Source: Sva-07 sp041685755 (GTDB taxonomy: Bacteria; Actinomycetota; Acidimicrobiia; Acidimicrobiales; Ilumatobacteraceae). From it: DNA of 64,000 nucleotides. Below, in pieces: positions 1-8,285 of the stretch. Numbering within the stretch: position 1 is the first letter of the stretch; each line of letters starts with the position of its first letter. Position numbers and translations under genes: made by a program. Below the pieces are notes generated by a model. That model was not told where the DNA came from and ran no database searches. It saw nothing but the letters and a program-made list of their open reading frames with translations. Location of the stretch: positions 1-64,000 of the forward strand of contig JAWLFC010000003.1 in assembly GCA_041685755.1 (NCBI GenBank), given 5' to 3'.

Positions 1-461
1 TTGCGGATCTCGTAGCGGCTGATCTGCCAGCTGCCGTCGGCCGTCTGGTGGTACCGGTAGGCGACGAGGTAGTACTGGCCGGCACCCACCTCCAGGTCGG
101 GGCGGATGACCGTGACCACGTTCACGCCGGGCAGCGTGGCGTCGTACGCCATCGGCGGCGCGAAGGCGGCGAGCTCGGCCAGCACCGCCGTCTCGTCGAC
201 CTCGGAGTAGGTCTCGACCGCAGAGGACAGGTCGACCGGGAGCCAGGTCTGCACGAAGGTGATGTCCTTCGACTCGGCGAGGCGATCGGTGGCCTGGCTC
301 TGGGTGCTCAGCACCGTCGTGAACGCCATCGAGATCGACACGATGAGGATGCCGCTGATCATCATCGCGATCAGCAGTTCGGGCAGGGTGAAGCCGTCGT
401 CGCGGCTCGTCCGGGGCGGTCGGCCCACGGGGTGCTGTGGGTGCTCAACCGGCCGAGACAT
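1..461 (-). CDS. Prepilin-type minor pilin/pseudopilin, C-terminus cut by window edge
   Basis: A class III/type IV prepilin signal lies near residues 23-41 (GFTLPELLIAMMISG, with the conserved Glu at +5), after a short polar, basic leader. It is followed by one hydrophobic helix and a polar periplasmic domain. Such proteins are cleaved by a prepilin peptidase and assembled into pilus or pseudopilus fibres; this one resembles PilW-like minor pilins by layout only. The ATG at 461 follows a strong AAGGAGG ribosome site and overlaps the end of the next upstream prepilin gene by 17 nt, so the two are translationally coupled. The reading frame is open to the first base of the window, so the C-terminus is missing. 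Function beyond prepilin is inference. Confidence 0.8.
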   Translation of the reverse strand, partial: MSRPVEHPQHPVGRPPRTSRDDGFTLPELLIAMMISGILIVSISMAFTTVLSTQSQATDRLAESKDITFVQTWLPVDLSSAVETYSEVDETAVLAELAAFAPPMAYDATLPGVNVVTVIRPDLEVGAGQYYLVAYRYHQTADGSWQISRYEIR

Positions 462-999
462 CTTTGACCTCCTTGGGGCGAATGTCGGACTTCACGATGT
501 CGACCGTCGCCGAGTAGCCGCCGCCGGGCGACGTGGCCACGATCGTCAGCTTCTGCAGCGTCTTGGAGGTGGTCAGCCCGACGTTGGGGTTGCAGTCGTC
601 GCCCTGGATCGAGTTGTTCTGGTCCCAGGACCCGGTCTCGGGGTTCCAGTACTGGTAGTCGACGATCTCCACGGTCTCGAGCGGCCAACCGACCGATGCC
701 GCCGCCTTCTGGCCGAACTGCTCGTAGCCCTCGTCGACCTCGGGGCAGGCGATGTAGCGGTAGTTGGAGATGCCGTCGCCGGCGGCGCCGAGCACGGCGC
801 CGACCTTGGCCCGCTGGTCGTTCTGCGACGAGGCCCGCACGACGGCCCACATCCCGCCCATGATCGCCAGCACGATCGAGCCCATGAGGACGATCGCCAC
901 CAGCATCTCGACCAGGGTGTAGCCCCGATCGGCGGGCTCGCCGCTGTGGTCAGGGGGTCGCTGGTGCATGATCGTCTCGCTGTGACACTGTCGGGTCAT
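445..999 (-). CDS. Prepilin-type N-terminal methylation motif protein
   Basis: This 184-residue protein has a prepilin leader with the motif GYTLVEMLVAIVLMG at about residues 27-41, the conserved Glu at +5, one hydrophobic helix, and a soluble domain containing two well-separated Cys residues that could pair. I chose the ATG at 999 because AGGAAAG lies at a good distance upstream; a frame open to 1089 has no such site. It is the first gene of a coupled pair with the partial prepilin downstream, so both probably belong to a pilus or secretion pseudopilus operon continuing off the window. No ATPase or peptidase of the system is visible here. The specific pilin role cannot be assigned from sequence alone. 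Confidence 0.8.
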   Translation of the reverse strand: MTRQCHSETIMHQRPPDHSGEPADRGYTLVEMLVAIVLMGSIVLAIMGGMWAVVRASSQNDQRAKVGAVLGAAGDGISNYRYIACPEVDEGYEQFGQKAAASVGWPLETVEIVDYQYWNPETGSWDQNNSIQGDDCNPNVGLTTSKTLQKLTIVATSPGGGYSATVDIVKSDIRPKEVKDVSAG

Positions 1000-1190
1000 C
1001 GGCACTTTCCTGTTCCGCCTTGAGCGACCGACCTCCGATCGCTTCGTTTCGAACACCGAGCACGGTATGACGACCACGGTCAGCGGCATCGGTGTGCCGG
1101 GTCAGGGGTCTGCAAAGTCAAGAGACGACGGCCGATCTTGAGGATTCGGGCGAATGGGGGCGCCCGGCCGCGAGGTGCGACAATCTCGGG

Positions 1191-2330
1191 GTGATCGAGG
1201 CTGCGCTCCGTGCCGCTGCGGTGCCACCGTTCCACGCGATGGCGATGAGCAGGGAGGCCAGTGCGCTGGAGGCGACCGGGCGGCGCATCTTGCACCTGGA
1301 GGTCGGCCAGCCGTCGACCCCGCTGCCCCGGGCGGCTCGCGACGCCGTGCGTGCCGAACTCGACCGGCCGATGGGCTACACCAACGCCGCCGGGCTGGCG
1401 TCGCTGCGGCGCCGGCTCGCCGTACGCACACCGGGGGTCGATCCCGAGCGGATCGTCGTGGTGGCCGGGGCGTCGGCCGGGTTCACACTGGCATTCCTGA
1501 CGCTGTTCGATCCCGGCGACCGCGTCGGTGTGCTGGAGCCCGGCTACCCCTGCTACCGCAACGCCCTGCTGGCCCTCGGCGTCACGCCGGTGCCGATCCC
1601 GGTCGGGGCCGACACCCGCTTCGCTCCCACGGCCGGGCACCTCGAGCGGGCCGGGCACCTCGACGGCCTGATCCTCGCGTCGCCGTCGAACCCGACGGGG
1701 ACGGTCCTCGGCGACGCTGCGCTGGCCGAGATCGCCGCCGCCTGCCGACAGCGCGGCATCGCGATCGTCGGCGACGAGATCTACCACGGCATCGTCGACG
1801 GCGGCCCGGCACCGCGCCTGCTCGACCACGAACCGTCGGCCGTGGTGATCAACAGCTTCTCCAAGTACTGGTCGATGACCGGCTGGCGCGTGGGGTGGAT
1901 GGTGGTGCCGGATTCGCTGGTCGACACCGTCGAGCGCCTGCAGCAGAACCTCTACATCTGCGCGCCCCACGTGTCGCAGGTGGCGGCGCTGGCGGCACTC
2001 GACGCGACCGACGAACTCGATGCCCACGTCGAGCGGTACCGGACCAACAAGGAGGTGCTGGTCGCCGGGCTGGCAGCGGCCGGGATCGTCGACATCGCCC
2101 CGGCCGACGGCGCGTTCTACGTGTACGCCCACGTGCCGCACCTGACGACGGCAATCGGCATCGACTCGGTCGAGCTGACGCGACGCTGGCTCCACGAGGC
2201 GGGGGTCGCGGCGACGCCGGGCGTCGACTTCGACCTCGCCCGCGGTGGGGAGTACGTACGGTTCTCCTGTGCCGGCACGCCGGCCGACATGGCCGAGGCC
2301 TGCGGCCTCCTGGCGGAGTGGACCCCGTGA
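1191..2330 (+). CDS. Class I/II pyridoxal-phosphate aminotransferase
   Basis: A fold-type I aminotransferase of 379 residues. The Schiff-base lysine is K225 in SFSKYWSMTGWRVGW; the ASPSNPTGT cofactor loop and the GDEIYHGI Asp/Tyr pair lie before it, and a substrate-carboxylate arginine is present near the C-terminus (EYVRFSCAG). It would transfer the amino group of an aspartate- or alanine-type amino acid to a 2-oxoacid in the cytosol; the substrate cannot be read from sequence. The GTG at 1191 is the most likely start: GACAAT lies just upstream at a distance that suits a leaderless transcript, and no Shine-Dalgarno is seen. Its stop overlaps the CoA-transferase start (GTGA), so the two are co-translated and may act in one amino-acid or 2-oxoacid degradation route. 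Confidence 0.85.
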   Translation: MIEAALRAAAVPPFHAMAMSREASALEATGRRILHLEVGQPSTPLPRAARDAVRAELDRPMGYTNAAGLASLRRRLAVRTPGVDPERIVVVAGASAGFTLAFLTLFDPGDRVGVLEPGYPCYRNALLALGVTPVPIPVGADTRFAPTAGHLERAGHLDGLILASPSNPTGTVLGDAALAEIAAACRQRGIAIVGDEIYHGIVDGGPAPRLLDHEPSAVVINSFSKYWSMTGWRVGWMVVPDSLVDTVERLQQNLYICAPHVSQVAALAALDATDELDAHVERYRTNKEVLVAGLAAAGIVDIAPADGAFYVYAHVPHLTTAIGIDSVELTRRWLHEAGVAATPGVDFDLARGGEYVRFSCAGTPADMAEACGLLAEWTP

Positions 2331-3439
2331 CCGGGCCGCTCGCCGACCTCCGGGTGATCGACATGTCGACGGTGCTGGCGGGGCCGAACTGCGCCCGCTA
2401 CCTCGCCGACTTCGGCGCCGAGGTGATCAAGGTCGAGCGACCCGGCGGCGACAGCCTGCGCAACATGGCCTGGCGCGACCCGCGCGACGGCACCGGCCTG
2501 TGGTGGAAGCTCGTGAACCGCAACAAGCGCACGGTGGTGCTCGACGTGAAGGACGACGCCGACCGAGACGTGCTGCTGCGTCTCGTCGACGACGCCCACG
2601 TGCTCGTCGAGAACTCCCGTCCGGGCACACTCGAGCGGCTCGGCCTCGGCCCCGACGTGCTGCTCGAGCGCAACCCCGACCTCGTGATCACCCGCGTCAG
2701 CGGATTCGGCCAGGACGGGCCGTACGCGTCACGGCCGGGGTTCGCCACCATCGCCGAGGCCATGTCGGGTCTGGCGGCGTTGAGCGGCGAGCCCGACGGC
2801 CAGCCACTGCTCCCGCCGATCGCGCTGACCGACGAGGTCACCGGGCTGGCAGCCGCGTTCGCCACGATGGTGGCGCTGCACTCCGGTGTCGGCCAGGTCG
2901 TCGACGCCAACCTGCTGGAGACCATGTTCCAGATGATGGGCCCCCTGGTGTCGCTCTACGCGGTCACCGGTGAGCAACAGGAGCGCCTCGGCGCCGGGTT
3001 GCCGTACACGGTGCCGCGCGGGACCTACCGCTGCGCCGACGGGCGATGGGTGGCGGTGTCGACGAGCAGCGACACCGTCGCGACACGCGTGATGGAGGTC
3101 CTCGGGGTCGGCGGCGACGAGCGCTTCGCGTCGTTCGAGGGTCGGGTCGAGCACCGCCTCGAACTGGAGCAGATCATGACCGACTGGTGCGCGGCCCGCA
3201 CGCAGGAGGACGTGGTGGACGCCTTCACCGCGGCCGAGGCCGCGATCGGGCCGGTGCTCGACATGGCCGACATCGCCACCGACCCGCACTACGCCGCCCG
3301 CCAGTCGATCACCGCCGTCGACGCCACGCCGATGCAGGGCCTGATCGCCAGGTTGTCGGCGACACCCGGGGAGCTGCGCTGGAGCGGACGAGCCCTCGAC
3401 GCCGACGGCGACGACATCCGCTCCTCCGGCTGGCCCTGA
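2327..3439 (+). CDS. CaiB/BaiF family (class III) CoA-transferase
   Basis: 370 residues, the usual size for family III CoA-transferases, which move CoA between acyl groups through a covalent aspartyl-CoA intermediate. The N-terminus has the family signature (LADLRVIDMSTVLAGPNCARYLADFGAEVIKVE-type start) and the catalytic Asp falls at position 169 in ALTDEVTG, the same number as in formyl-CoA transferase. Other family blocks are visible: RNKRTVVLDVK, ENSRPGTLERLGLG and VSGFGQDGPYASRPGF. The GTG at 2327 overlaps the stop of the aminotransferase by four bases, which fixes the start. Substrate is unknown; pairing with an aminotransferase suggests amino-acid-derived acyl-CoA metabolism. A long palindrome follows the stop. 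Confidence 0.88.
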   Translation: MTGPLADLRVIDMSTVLAGPNCARYLADFGAEVIKVERPGGDSLRNMAWRDPRDGTGLWWKLVNRNKRTVVLDVKDDADRDVLLRLVDDAHVLVENSRPGTLERLGLGPDVLLERNPDLVITRVSGFGQDGPYASRPGFATIAEAMSGLAALSGEPDGQPLLPPIALTDEVTGLAAAFATMVALHSGVGQVVDANLLETMFQMMGPLVSLYAVTGEQQERLGAGLPYTVPRGTYRCADGRWVAVSTSSDTVATRVMEVLGVGGDERFASFEGRVEHRLELEQIMTDWCAARTQEDVVDAFTAAEAAIGPVLDMADIATDPHYAARQSITAVDATPMQGLIARLSATPGELRWSGRALDADGDDIRSSGWP

Positions 3440-3466
3440 CGGACCCGACCGACTCCCGGCCCACCA

Positions 3467-3521
3467 CCCGAAATCTCGCGGCGGGATTGCGCTGAGCGCA
3501 ATCCCAGCGCGACATTTCGGG
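3467..3521. terminator. Long palindrome between convergent genes, likely bidirectional terminator
   Basis: Outer arms CCCGAAAT / ATTTCGGG enclose CGCG blocks and inner arms GGGATTGCGCT / AGCGCAATCCC separated by two bases. It sits between the convergent CoA-transferase and msrA genes. There is no clear T-run, so it may be a rho-independent-like hairpin, an RNA stabiliser or a repeat element. Confidence 0.6.
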
Positions 3522-3546
3522 TCTGGGGGCGGGGACGGGGGCGACG

Positions 3547-4203
3547 TCAGGTGGAGAGGCCGATGGGGCAGCTCACACCGGTACCGCCGACACCGCAGTA
3601 GCCGTTCGGGTTCTTGGCGAGGTACTGCTGGTGGTACGGCTCGGCGTAGAAGAAGCCGGTCTCGAGATCGATGGGCTGGATCTCACTCGTGATCTCGCCG
3701 TAGCCGGCAGCGGTGAGACGTTCCTGGAACATCGCCCACGACGACTGGATGACGGGACCCTGGGCGTCGTCGGTGACGAAGATGGCACTGCGGTACTGGC
3801 TGCCGATGTCGTTGCCCTGGCGCATCCCCTGGGTGGGGTCGTGCTCCTCCCAGAACGTCTGGAGCAGGCGCTCGTAGGAGATCACTTCGGGGTCGTACAC
3901 CACGACGACGGCCTCGGTGTGACCGGTACGGCCGGAGCACACCTCTTCGTAGGTTGCGTTCGGGGTGTAGCCGCCGGCGTAGCCGACGAAGGTCGAGTAC
4001 ACGCCGTCGAGTTGCCAGAACTTGCGCTCGACACCCCAGAAGCACCCCATCGCGAACGCCGCCGTCTTCATCCCCTCGGGCCACGGGCCCACGAGCGGAT
4101 TGCCGTTGACGAAGTGCGCGTCGGGAACCGGCATCGTCTGGTCGGTGCGGCCGGGCAGGGCGTCGGCCTCGGCCACCATCTGGGCGCTCTTGCGGAAAAG
4201 CAT
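3547..4203 (-). CDS. msrA: Peptide-methionine (S)-S-oxide reductase MsrA
   Basis: MsrA reduces the S-epimer of methionine sulfoxide in oxidised proteins, using a catalytic cysteine and resolving cysteines regenerated by thioredoxin. The catalytic Cys is C54 in the GCFWG signature; downstream are YAGG and the EAVVVVYDP block, the TQG(M)RQGNDIGSQYRS substrate-site region, and a C-terminal pair of cysteines (GYCGVGGTGVSCP) suited to the relay. Length (218) fits the long MsrA form with an N-terminal extension. The gene is monocistronic, convergent with the CoA-transferase and head-to-tail with the exporter genes. The ribosome site is weak, so the exact start is less sure than the identity. Confidence 0.95.
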   Translation of the reverse strand: MLFRKSAQMVAEADALPGRTDQTMPVPDAHFVNGNPLVGPWPEGMKTAAFAMGCFWGVERKFWQLDGVYSTFVGYAGGYTPNATYEEVCSGRTGHTEAVVVVYDPEVISYERLLQTFWEEHDPTQGMRQGNDIGSQYRSAIFVTDDAQGPVIQSSWAMFQERLTAAGYGEITSEIQPIDLETGFFYAEPYHQQYLAKNPNGYCGVGGTGVSCPIGLST

Positions 4204-4259
4204 GACATCAGCCTAGAAGTGCATCGGTGACACCCCTGTGTCGAACCCGTCACTGTTCT

Positions 4260-4321
4260 GCGCGTCGGGGTCGGGTCCGGACGGGCAGGTGCGCGTCGGG
4301 GTCGGGTCCGGACGGGCAGGT
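4260..4321. repeat. 31-bp unit in perfect tandem duplication
   Basis: Two identical 31-bp copies (4260-4290 and 4291-4321), each starting GCGCGTCGGGGTCGGG and containing the palindromic core GTCCGGAC. The array ends two bases before the stop of the minus-strand permease gene. The same unit is duplicated at 38427-38488, again just beyond the stop of a minus-strand gene. Confidence 0.9.
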
Positions 4322-4323
4322 GG

Positions 4324-5154
4324 TCAGCGGAGCAGGAGATGGCCGACGCGGCGCGAGATCAGGGCGACACCGGCGACGGCGATGGCCAGCAGCACCGCGA
4401 GGTTCACGAGCATGCTCCACTCGAGCGAACCGACGGCGCAGCCCCGCACGACGACCACGCCGTGGTACAGCGGACTCAGCTGCACGACCCAGCTCCAGTC
4501 GCCGTAGCTCGACAGCGGGTAGAACGTCGCCGAGAACAGCAGCATCGGCACGATGGCCACGTTGACGTACTCCAGGTCGGCCCACCCCCGCATGTAGGTC
4601 GCATAGGCCATCCCGATCGCGCCGAACGCGAACGCGATCAGCGCACACACCGGGATCGCCAACAGGATCAGCGGTGAGCCGACGAGGCCGAGCACCACCA
4701 TGGCGACGACGAAGGCCACCGAGTACAGCGTCCCCCGCACGACGGCGGTCATGATCTCGCCGAGGGCGACATCGGCGGCGGTCATCGGCGTGGCCAACAC
4801 CGTGTCGTACAGCTTGGTGCGCTTGAGCTTCTCGAAGGCGCCACCCGTCGCGTCGAAGATCGCGCCGTTCATCGCCGCCGACGCGAGCAGCGCCGGAGCG
4901 ACGAACTCGGCGTAGTCGTAGGTGATGCCGCCGTCGGTGACGGTGCCGACGAGCGTGGCGAAGCCGACCTGCACCGACACCAGGTACAGCAGCGGCTCGA
5001 AGAAGCCCGAGACGAACAGCACCCAGTTGCGGCGGTAGAACATCACGCCCCGCTCGAGCATCCGCTGCGGCCGCCGGGCGCTGAACAGCTCGAGCGGCAG
5101 GATGCGCAGCAGTGCCGCCGGGCGGCTACCGGCAGTGGACGCGGTCGTCGTCAC
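4324..5154 (-). CDS. ABC-2 type transporter permease (NodJ/DrrB-like)
   Basis: A 276-residue integral membrane protein with about six hydrophobic segments, beginning after a basic amphipathic region (MLERGVMFYRRNW). The ABC-2 signature region FEKLKRTKLYDTVLATPMTAADVALGEI is present. It would pair with the second permease and the ATPase upstream to export a small molecule such as a lipid, glycan intermediate or antibiotic. I chose the GTG at 5154 because it overlaps the stop of the preceding permease (GTGA); a much longer open frame upstream is an antisense-type artefact of high GC. It is the last gene of the exporter operon and its stop abuts a tandem repeat. The substrate is not predictable. 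Confidence 0.85.
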   Translation of the reverse strand: MTTTASTAGSRPAALLRILPLELFSARRPQRMLERGVMFYRRNWVLFVSGFFEPLLYLVSVQVGFATLVGTVTDGGITYDYAEFVAPALLASAAMNGAIFDATGGAFEKLKRTKLYDTVLATPMTAADVALGEIMTAVVRGTLYSVAFVVAMVVLGLVGSPLILLAIPVCALIAFAFGAIGMAYATYMRGWADLEYVNVAIVPMLLFSATFYPLSSYGDWSWVVQLSPLYHGVVVVRGCAVGSLEWSMLVNLAVLLAIAVAGVALISRRVGHLLLR

Positions 5155-5933
5155 GGTCGCAACCTCCGCTCGAACGTCACCCGGCACGCCGCCCAACCGG
5201 CGAGCGCGTACCCGACCAACACGGCGAGATGCACGGCGACGTTGCCGGGGTCGACCTCGGCGATCACGGCGCCCCGGCACAGCTCGATGCCGTGCCACAG
5301 CGGGGTGACGTAGGCGACGGGCTGCAGCCAGCCGGGCAACTGCTCGATCGGGAAGAACGCACCACCGAACAGGAACATGGGCAACAGCACGAAGCGGATC
5401 ACGGTGGGGAACGCCGCCCCACTCTGCCGGGTCGCCGACCAGGCCGACAGCGGCAGCGCGAACGCCAGGCCGGTGAGCACGGCGACGGGCACGGCGACGA
5501 GCAGCGCCCACGAGCGCGTCTCGTCGAAGAACACCAGCACGACCGCAACCCCGCTGACACCGATCGTCGTGCGTGTGGCGTGCCACAGCGCGAGTCCCGA
5601 CGCGATCTCACCGGAGCCGAGCGGCGTCGCCGCCATCGCCCGGTACCGGTTGCTCCACATGAACCCGTCGAGCACCTCCCACAGCGACGCCTGCCCTGCG
5701 CTCAACATCGCCGTCGTCGCCAGCAGCGCCGGAGCGAGGAACGCGAAGTAGGTGATCCCACCGAGGGCCGAGAGCGAGTCGGTGTTGGCGTCGACGAGCG
5801 CACCGACACCGAGGCCCATGCCCAGCAGGTAGAGCGTCGGCTGCACGAACGCCAAGAGGACGTGGCCGTGCCAGATCCGCTTGTAGACGGCGAGGTGACT
5901 CTCCCAGACCCGGATCGTGGTCGGCGTCGACAT
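5151..5933 (-). CDS. ABC-2 type transporter permease
   Basis: 260 residues with six predicted membrane segments and the ABC-2 motif region LWEVLDGFMWSNRYRAMAATP. It is related in layout to the neighbouring permease, so the exporter probably works as a heterodimer of permeases with one ATPase dimer. The ATG at 5933 shares a base with the TGA of the ATPase gene, and its own stop overlaps the next GTG, so all three genes are translated as a coupled unit. The closest general architecture is NodIJ / daunorubicin-type export. Substrate unknown. Confidence 0.85.
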   Translation of the reverse strand: MSTPTTIRVWESHLAVYKRIWHGHVLLAFVQPTLYLLGMGLGVGALVDANTDSLSALGGITYFAFLAPALLATTAMLSAGQASLWEVLDGFMWSNRYRAMAATPLGSGEIASGLALWHATRTTIGVSGVAVVLVFFDETRSWALLVAVPVAVLTGLAFALPLSAWSATRQSGAAFPTVIRFVLLPMFLFGGAFFPIEQLPGWLQPVAYVTPLWHGIELCRGAVIAEVDPGNVAVHLAVLVGYALAGWAACRVTFERRLRP

Positions 5934-6859
5934 CAGTCGACCAGCGTCCGTCCGGTGAGTCGCAGGAACACGTCTTCGAGCGACGCCCGCCGCACGAGCG
6001 AACCGACGGGATCGAGGCCACGTCGGTGCACCTCGGCGAGCGCTCCGTCGCCGTCGTGGACGTAGATCAGGATCCGATCGGGCAGCGTCTCGACGCGGTC
6101 GCCGATGCCCTCGACGTCCGGGGCGAACGTCTCGGCGTCACCGACCGGGAACCGCAACTCGAGGACCTCACGGGTGGCGTGCTGGTCGATCAGGGAACGT
6201 GGTGACCCCTCGGCGACGATCCGTCCCCGATCCATCACGACGAGCCGGTCGCAGAGCTGCTCGGCCTCGTCCATGTAGTGGGTGGTGAGCACGAGCGTGA
6301 CCCCGTCCTGCTTGAGCCGGTACAGACGGTCCCACAGGATGTGGCGGGCCTGGGGGTCGAGCCCGGTCGTCGGCTCGTCGAGCAGCAGCAGATCGGGGTC
6401 GCTCATCAGCGACCGGGCGATCGTGAGCCGGCGCTTCATCCCTCCCGACAGCGGGTCGACGAGGTCGTCGGAGCGCTCGCCGAGCTGCACGAAGTCGAGC
6501 AGCTCACCGGCCCGTCGCCGCGATTCACGACGGGAGAGGTCGAAGTAGCGGCCGTAGATGACGAGGTTCTCCATCACGGTCAGCTCGGGGTCGAGCTGGT
6601 CGGCCTGGGGAACCACGCCCATGCGGGCCCGGATGGCCGAACCGTCGTGGCCGGGGTCGAGGTCGAAGATCCGCAGGTGCCCGGCGGTGATCGGCGAGAC
6701 GCAACCGATCATGCGCATCGTCGAGGTCTTGCCGGCGCCGTTCGGGCCGAGGAACCCGAAGGACTCTCCCTGCTCGACGTCGAAGTCGATCCCGTCGACC
6801 GCCACGAAGTCGCCGAACTCCTTGCGCAGGTCGCGAGCGGAGATCACGGCGGCGGACAC
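5933..6859 (-). CDS. ABC exporter ATP-binding protein (NodI/DrrA-like)
   Basis: The nucleotide-binding subunit of the exporter. Walker A is GPNGAGKTS at about residues 38-46, the Q-loop is VVPQADQLDPELT, the signature is LSGGMKRRLTIARSL, Walker B is LLLLDEPTTGLDPQ, and the switch His is in TTHYMDEAEQ. A C-terminal domain of about 90 residues, ending in the LEDVFLRLTG motif typical of DrrA/NodI proteins, follows the core; it contributes to assembly with the permeases. Length is 308. The start lies 8 nt after a TACCGT -10-like element with no Shine-Dalgarno, suggesting a leaderless mRNA, mirrored by the divergent acetyltransferase. Confidence 0.93.
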   Translation of the reverse strand: MSAAVISARDLRKEFGDFVAVDGIDFDVEQGESFGFLGPNGAGKTSTMRMIGCVSPITAGHLRIFDLDPGHDGSAIRARMGVVPQADQLDPELTVMENLVIYGRYFDLSRRESRRRAGELLDFVQLGERSDDLVDPLSGGMKRRLTIARSLMSDPDLLLLDEPTTGLDPQARHILWDRLYRLKQDGVTLVLTTHYMDEAEQLCDRLVVMDRGRIVAEGSPRSLIDQHATREVLELRFPVGDAETFAPDVEGIGDRVETLPDRILIYVHDGDGALAEVHRRGLDPVGSLVRRASLEDVFLRLTGRTLVD

Positions 6860-6865
6860 GGGGTT

Positions 6866-6912
6866 CGACGGTAACGGACGAAGCGGATGACGAGTTCGTC
6901 CGGTTACCGTCG
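6866..6912. promoter_or_regulatory. Symmetric divergent promoter/operator
   Basis: A near-perfect inverted repeat: GACGGTAACGGACGAA (6867-6882) and TTCGTCCGGTTACCGTC (6895-6911), with a 12-nt centre. Each arm contains TACCGT, a TANNNT -10-like hexamer, placed exactly 8 nt before the ATG of the ABC ATPase on the minus strand and of the GNAT gene on the plus strand. This implies two back-to-back leaderless promoters with overlapping -35 regions and possibly a shared repressor site. No good -35 consensus is seen. Confidence 0.5.
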
Positions 6913-6918
6913 CCTCGA

Positions 6919-7428
6919 ATGGCTGCCGTCCGCCCCGTCTCCCCCTCCGATCTGCCTCGACTCCTGGAGATCAACCAGGCCAATGTGCCCGCCGTCGGCT
7001 CGGTCGATCTCGACCGGCTGACGTTCCTCGTCGCCGAGAGTCCGATCGCCCTGGCGGTCGAGCTCGACGCCGAACCGGTCGGTTTCTGCCTCGTGCTCGC
7101 CGCCGACTCGAACTACGACTCGGTGAACTACCGGTGGTTCACCCAGCGCTACGACCGCTTCATGTACCTCGATCGCGTGGCGTTCGACCCGGCGGCGCGC
7201 AATCGGGGGCTCGGCACCCTGCTGTACGGAGAGGTCGACCGGTTGCTGCGCCAGCGCGCCGACGTCGATCACCTGGCGCTGGAGGTGAACCTCGACCCAC
7301 CGAACGAGGGCTCGCTGCGCTTCCACGCCCGCCTCGGCTTCGACGAGGTCGGCCAGCAGGACACCCCGTACGGCATCCGCGTCTCGATGCAGATGCGCCC
7401 CGTCCACCCCCCCAGCCGCAACGCGTGA
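6919..7428 (+). CDS. GNAT family N-acetyltransferase
   Basis: A 169-residue GNAT enzyme. The acetyl-CoA site is visible as YLDRVAFDPAARNRGLGTLLYGEVD (V/I-x-x-x-x-R-x-x-G-x-G/A motif) near residues 75-100, preceded by the beta-bulge strand and followed by LALEVNLDPPNEGSLRFHARLGFDEVG, the usual motif B. It transfers acetyl from acetyl-CoA to an unknown amine. The ATG at 6919 is consistent with a leaderless transcript from the symmetric promoter. It shares that control region with the divergent exporter operon, so the acetyltransferase and the exporter may answer to the same signal, for example modification and export of a toxic amine; that link is inference. Confidence 0.88.
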   Translation: MAAVRPVSPSDLPRLLEINQANVPAVGSVDLDRLTFLVAESPIALAVELDAEPVGFCLVLAADSNYDSVNYRWFTQRYDRFMYLDRVAFDPAARNRGLGTLLYGEVDRLLRQRADVDHLALEVNLDPPNEGSLRFHARLGFDEVGQQDTPYGIRVSMQMRPVHPPSRNA

Positions 7429-7466
7429 ACGCATGGCGCCCGGAGGCGACCATTTGTTCACGCGTT
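7420..7466. terminator. Palindrome spanning the GNAT stop codon
   Basis: Perfect 11-bp outer arms AACGCGTGAAC (7420-7430) and GTTCACGCGTT (7456-7466), with inner imperfect arms ATGGCGCC / GGCGACCAT. The left arm includes the TGA of the acetyltransferase. It lies between convergent genes and is a candidate bidirectional terminator or 3'-end protecting hairpin. Confidence 0.55.
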
Positions 7467-7505
7467 CGCCGACCGGGAACCGGACGGCGGTGGGGGTGGG
7501 GGGCG

Positions 7506-8285
7506 TCAGCGGCGGTCCTGCAGGAAACGGAAGTGGTCGCGGGTGGCGGCGACGTGGGTGGCCTGGAGGTCGGCGAGCAGCACGGTCTCGACGCCGGCGC
7601 CCGTGGCGAGGATCTCGCCGAGCGGATCGATCACGGCGCTGTCGCCCGAGTACGCCAGCCCACCGCCGGTACCCACGCGGTTGACGCCGACCACATAGGC
7701 CTGGTTCTCGATCGCCCGCGCCCGCAGCAGGGCCGACCAGTGCAGACGTCGCTTGGCCGGCCAGTTCGCCACCACGAGATAGGCATCGGTGTCGGCAGCG
7801 AGCGCCCAGAACTCGTCGGCGAAGCGGAGGTCGTAGCAGACGAACAGGCTGCATCGCAGACCGTCCACGTCGACGGTGACGAACTCGGTCCCGGCCCGGA
7901 CGTAGCGCTCCTCGTCGGCGTGGGAGAACGGATGGATCTTGCGGTACCGGTGCTGGGCGCCGTCGGGCGAGGCCATCACGAACACGTTCGACGGACGCTG
8001 GTCGTCGTCGGGCGCGTCGGGTGCCACCTCCGGACACGAGCCGCCGACCCAGATGTCGTGCGTCGCCGCCATCGACGCCAGGAACTGCGACGACGGGCCA
8101 CCCTCGGGTTCGGCGATGCCCGGTGTGTCGAAGGAGAACCCGGTCGAGAACGTCTCGGTGAGCAGCACGAGCCGAGCGCCCGAGGCGGCGGCGCCGGCGA
8201 CCTTCGGGGCGAGGTGCTCGAAATTGGCGTCGCGGTCGTGCCAGACGATGTCGTGCTGGACGGCGGCGACCCGCACGCCACTCAC
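7506..8285 (-). CDS. Carbon-nitrogen hydrolase, omega-amidase (YafV/NIT2-like)
   Basis: A 259-residue nitrilase-superfamily amidase. The catalytic triad is Glu44 (LLTETFSTGF), Lys116 (HRYRKIHPF) and Cys150 (SLFVCYDLRF). The sequences around these sites and the TFSTGFSF block match the omega-amidase branch, which hydrolyses 2-oxoglutaramate or 2-oxosuccinamate to ammonia and the 2-oxoacid. The GTG at 8285 overlaps the stop of the upstream aminotransferase (GTGA); upstream codons in frame belong to the antisense-like extension. Coupling with a glutamine/methionine-type transaminase reproduces the known YbdL-YafV pairing, in which the amidase pulls the transamination forward. Confidence 0.85.
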   Translation of the reverse strand: MSGVRVAAVQHDIVWHDRDANFEHLAPKVAGAAASGARLVLLTETFSTGFSFDTPGIAEPEGGPSSQFLASMAATHDIWVGGSCPEVAPDAPDDDQRPSNVFVMASPDGAQHRYRKIHPFSHADEERYVRAGTEFVTVDVDGLRCSLFVCYDLRFADEFWALAADTDAYLVVANWPAKRRLHWSALLRARAIENQAYVVGVNRVGTGGGLAYSGDSAVIDPLGEILATGAGVETVLLADLQATHVAATRDHFRFLQDRR

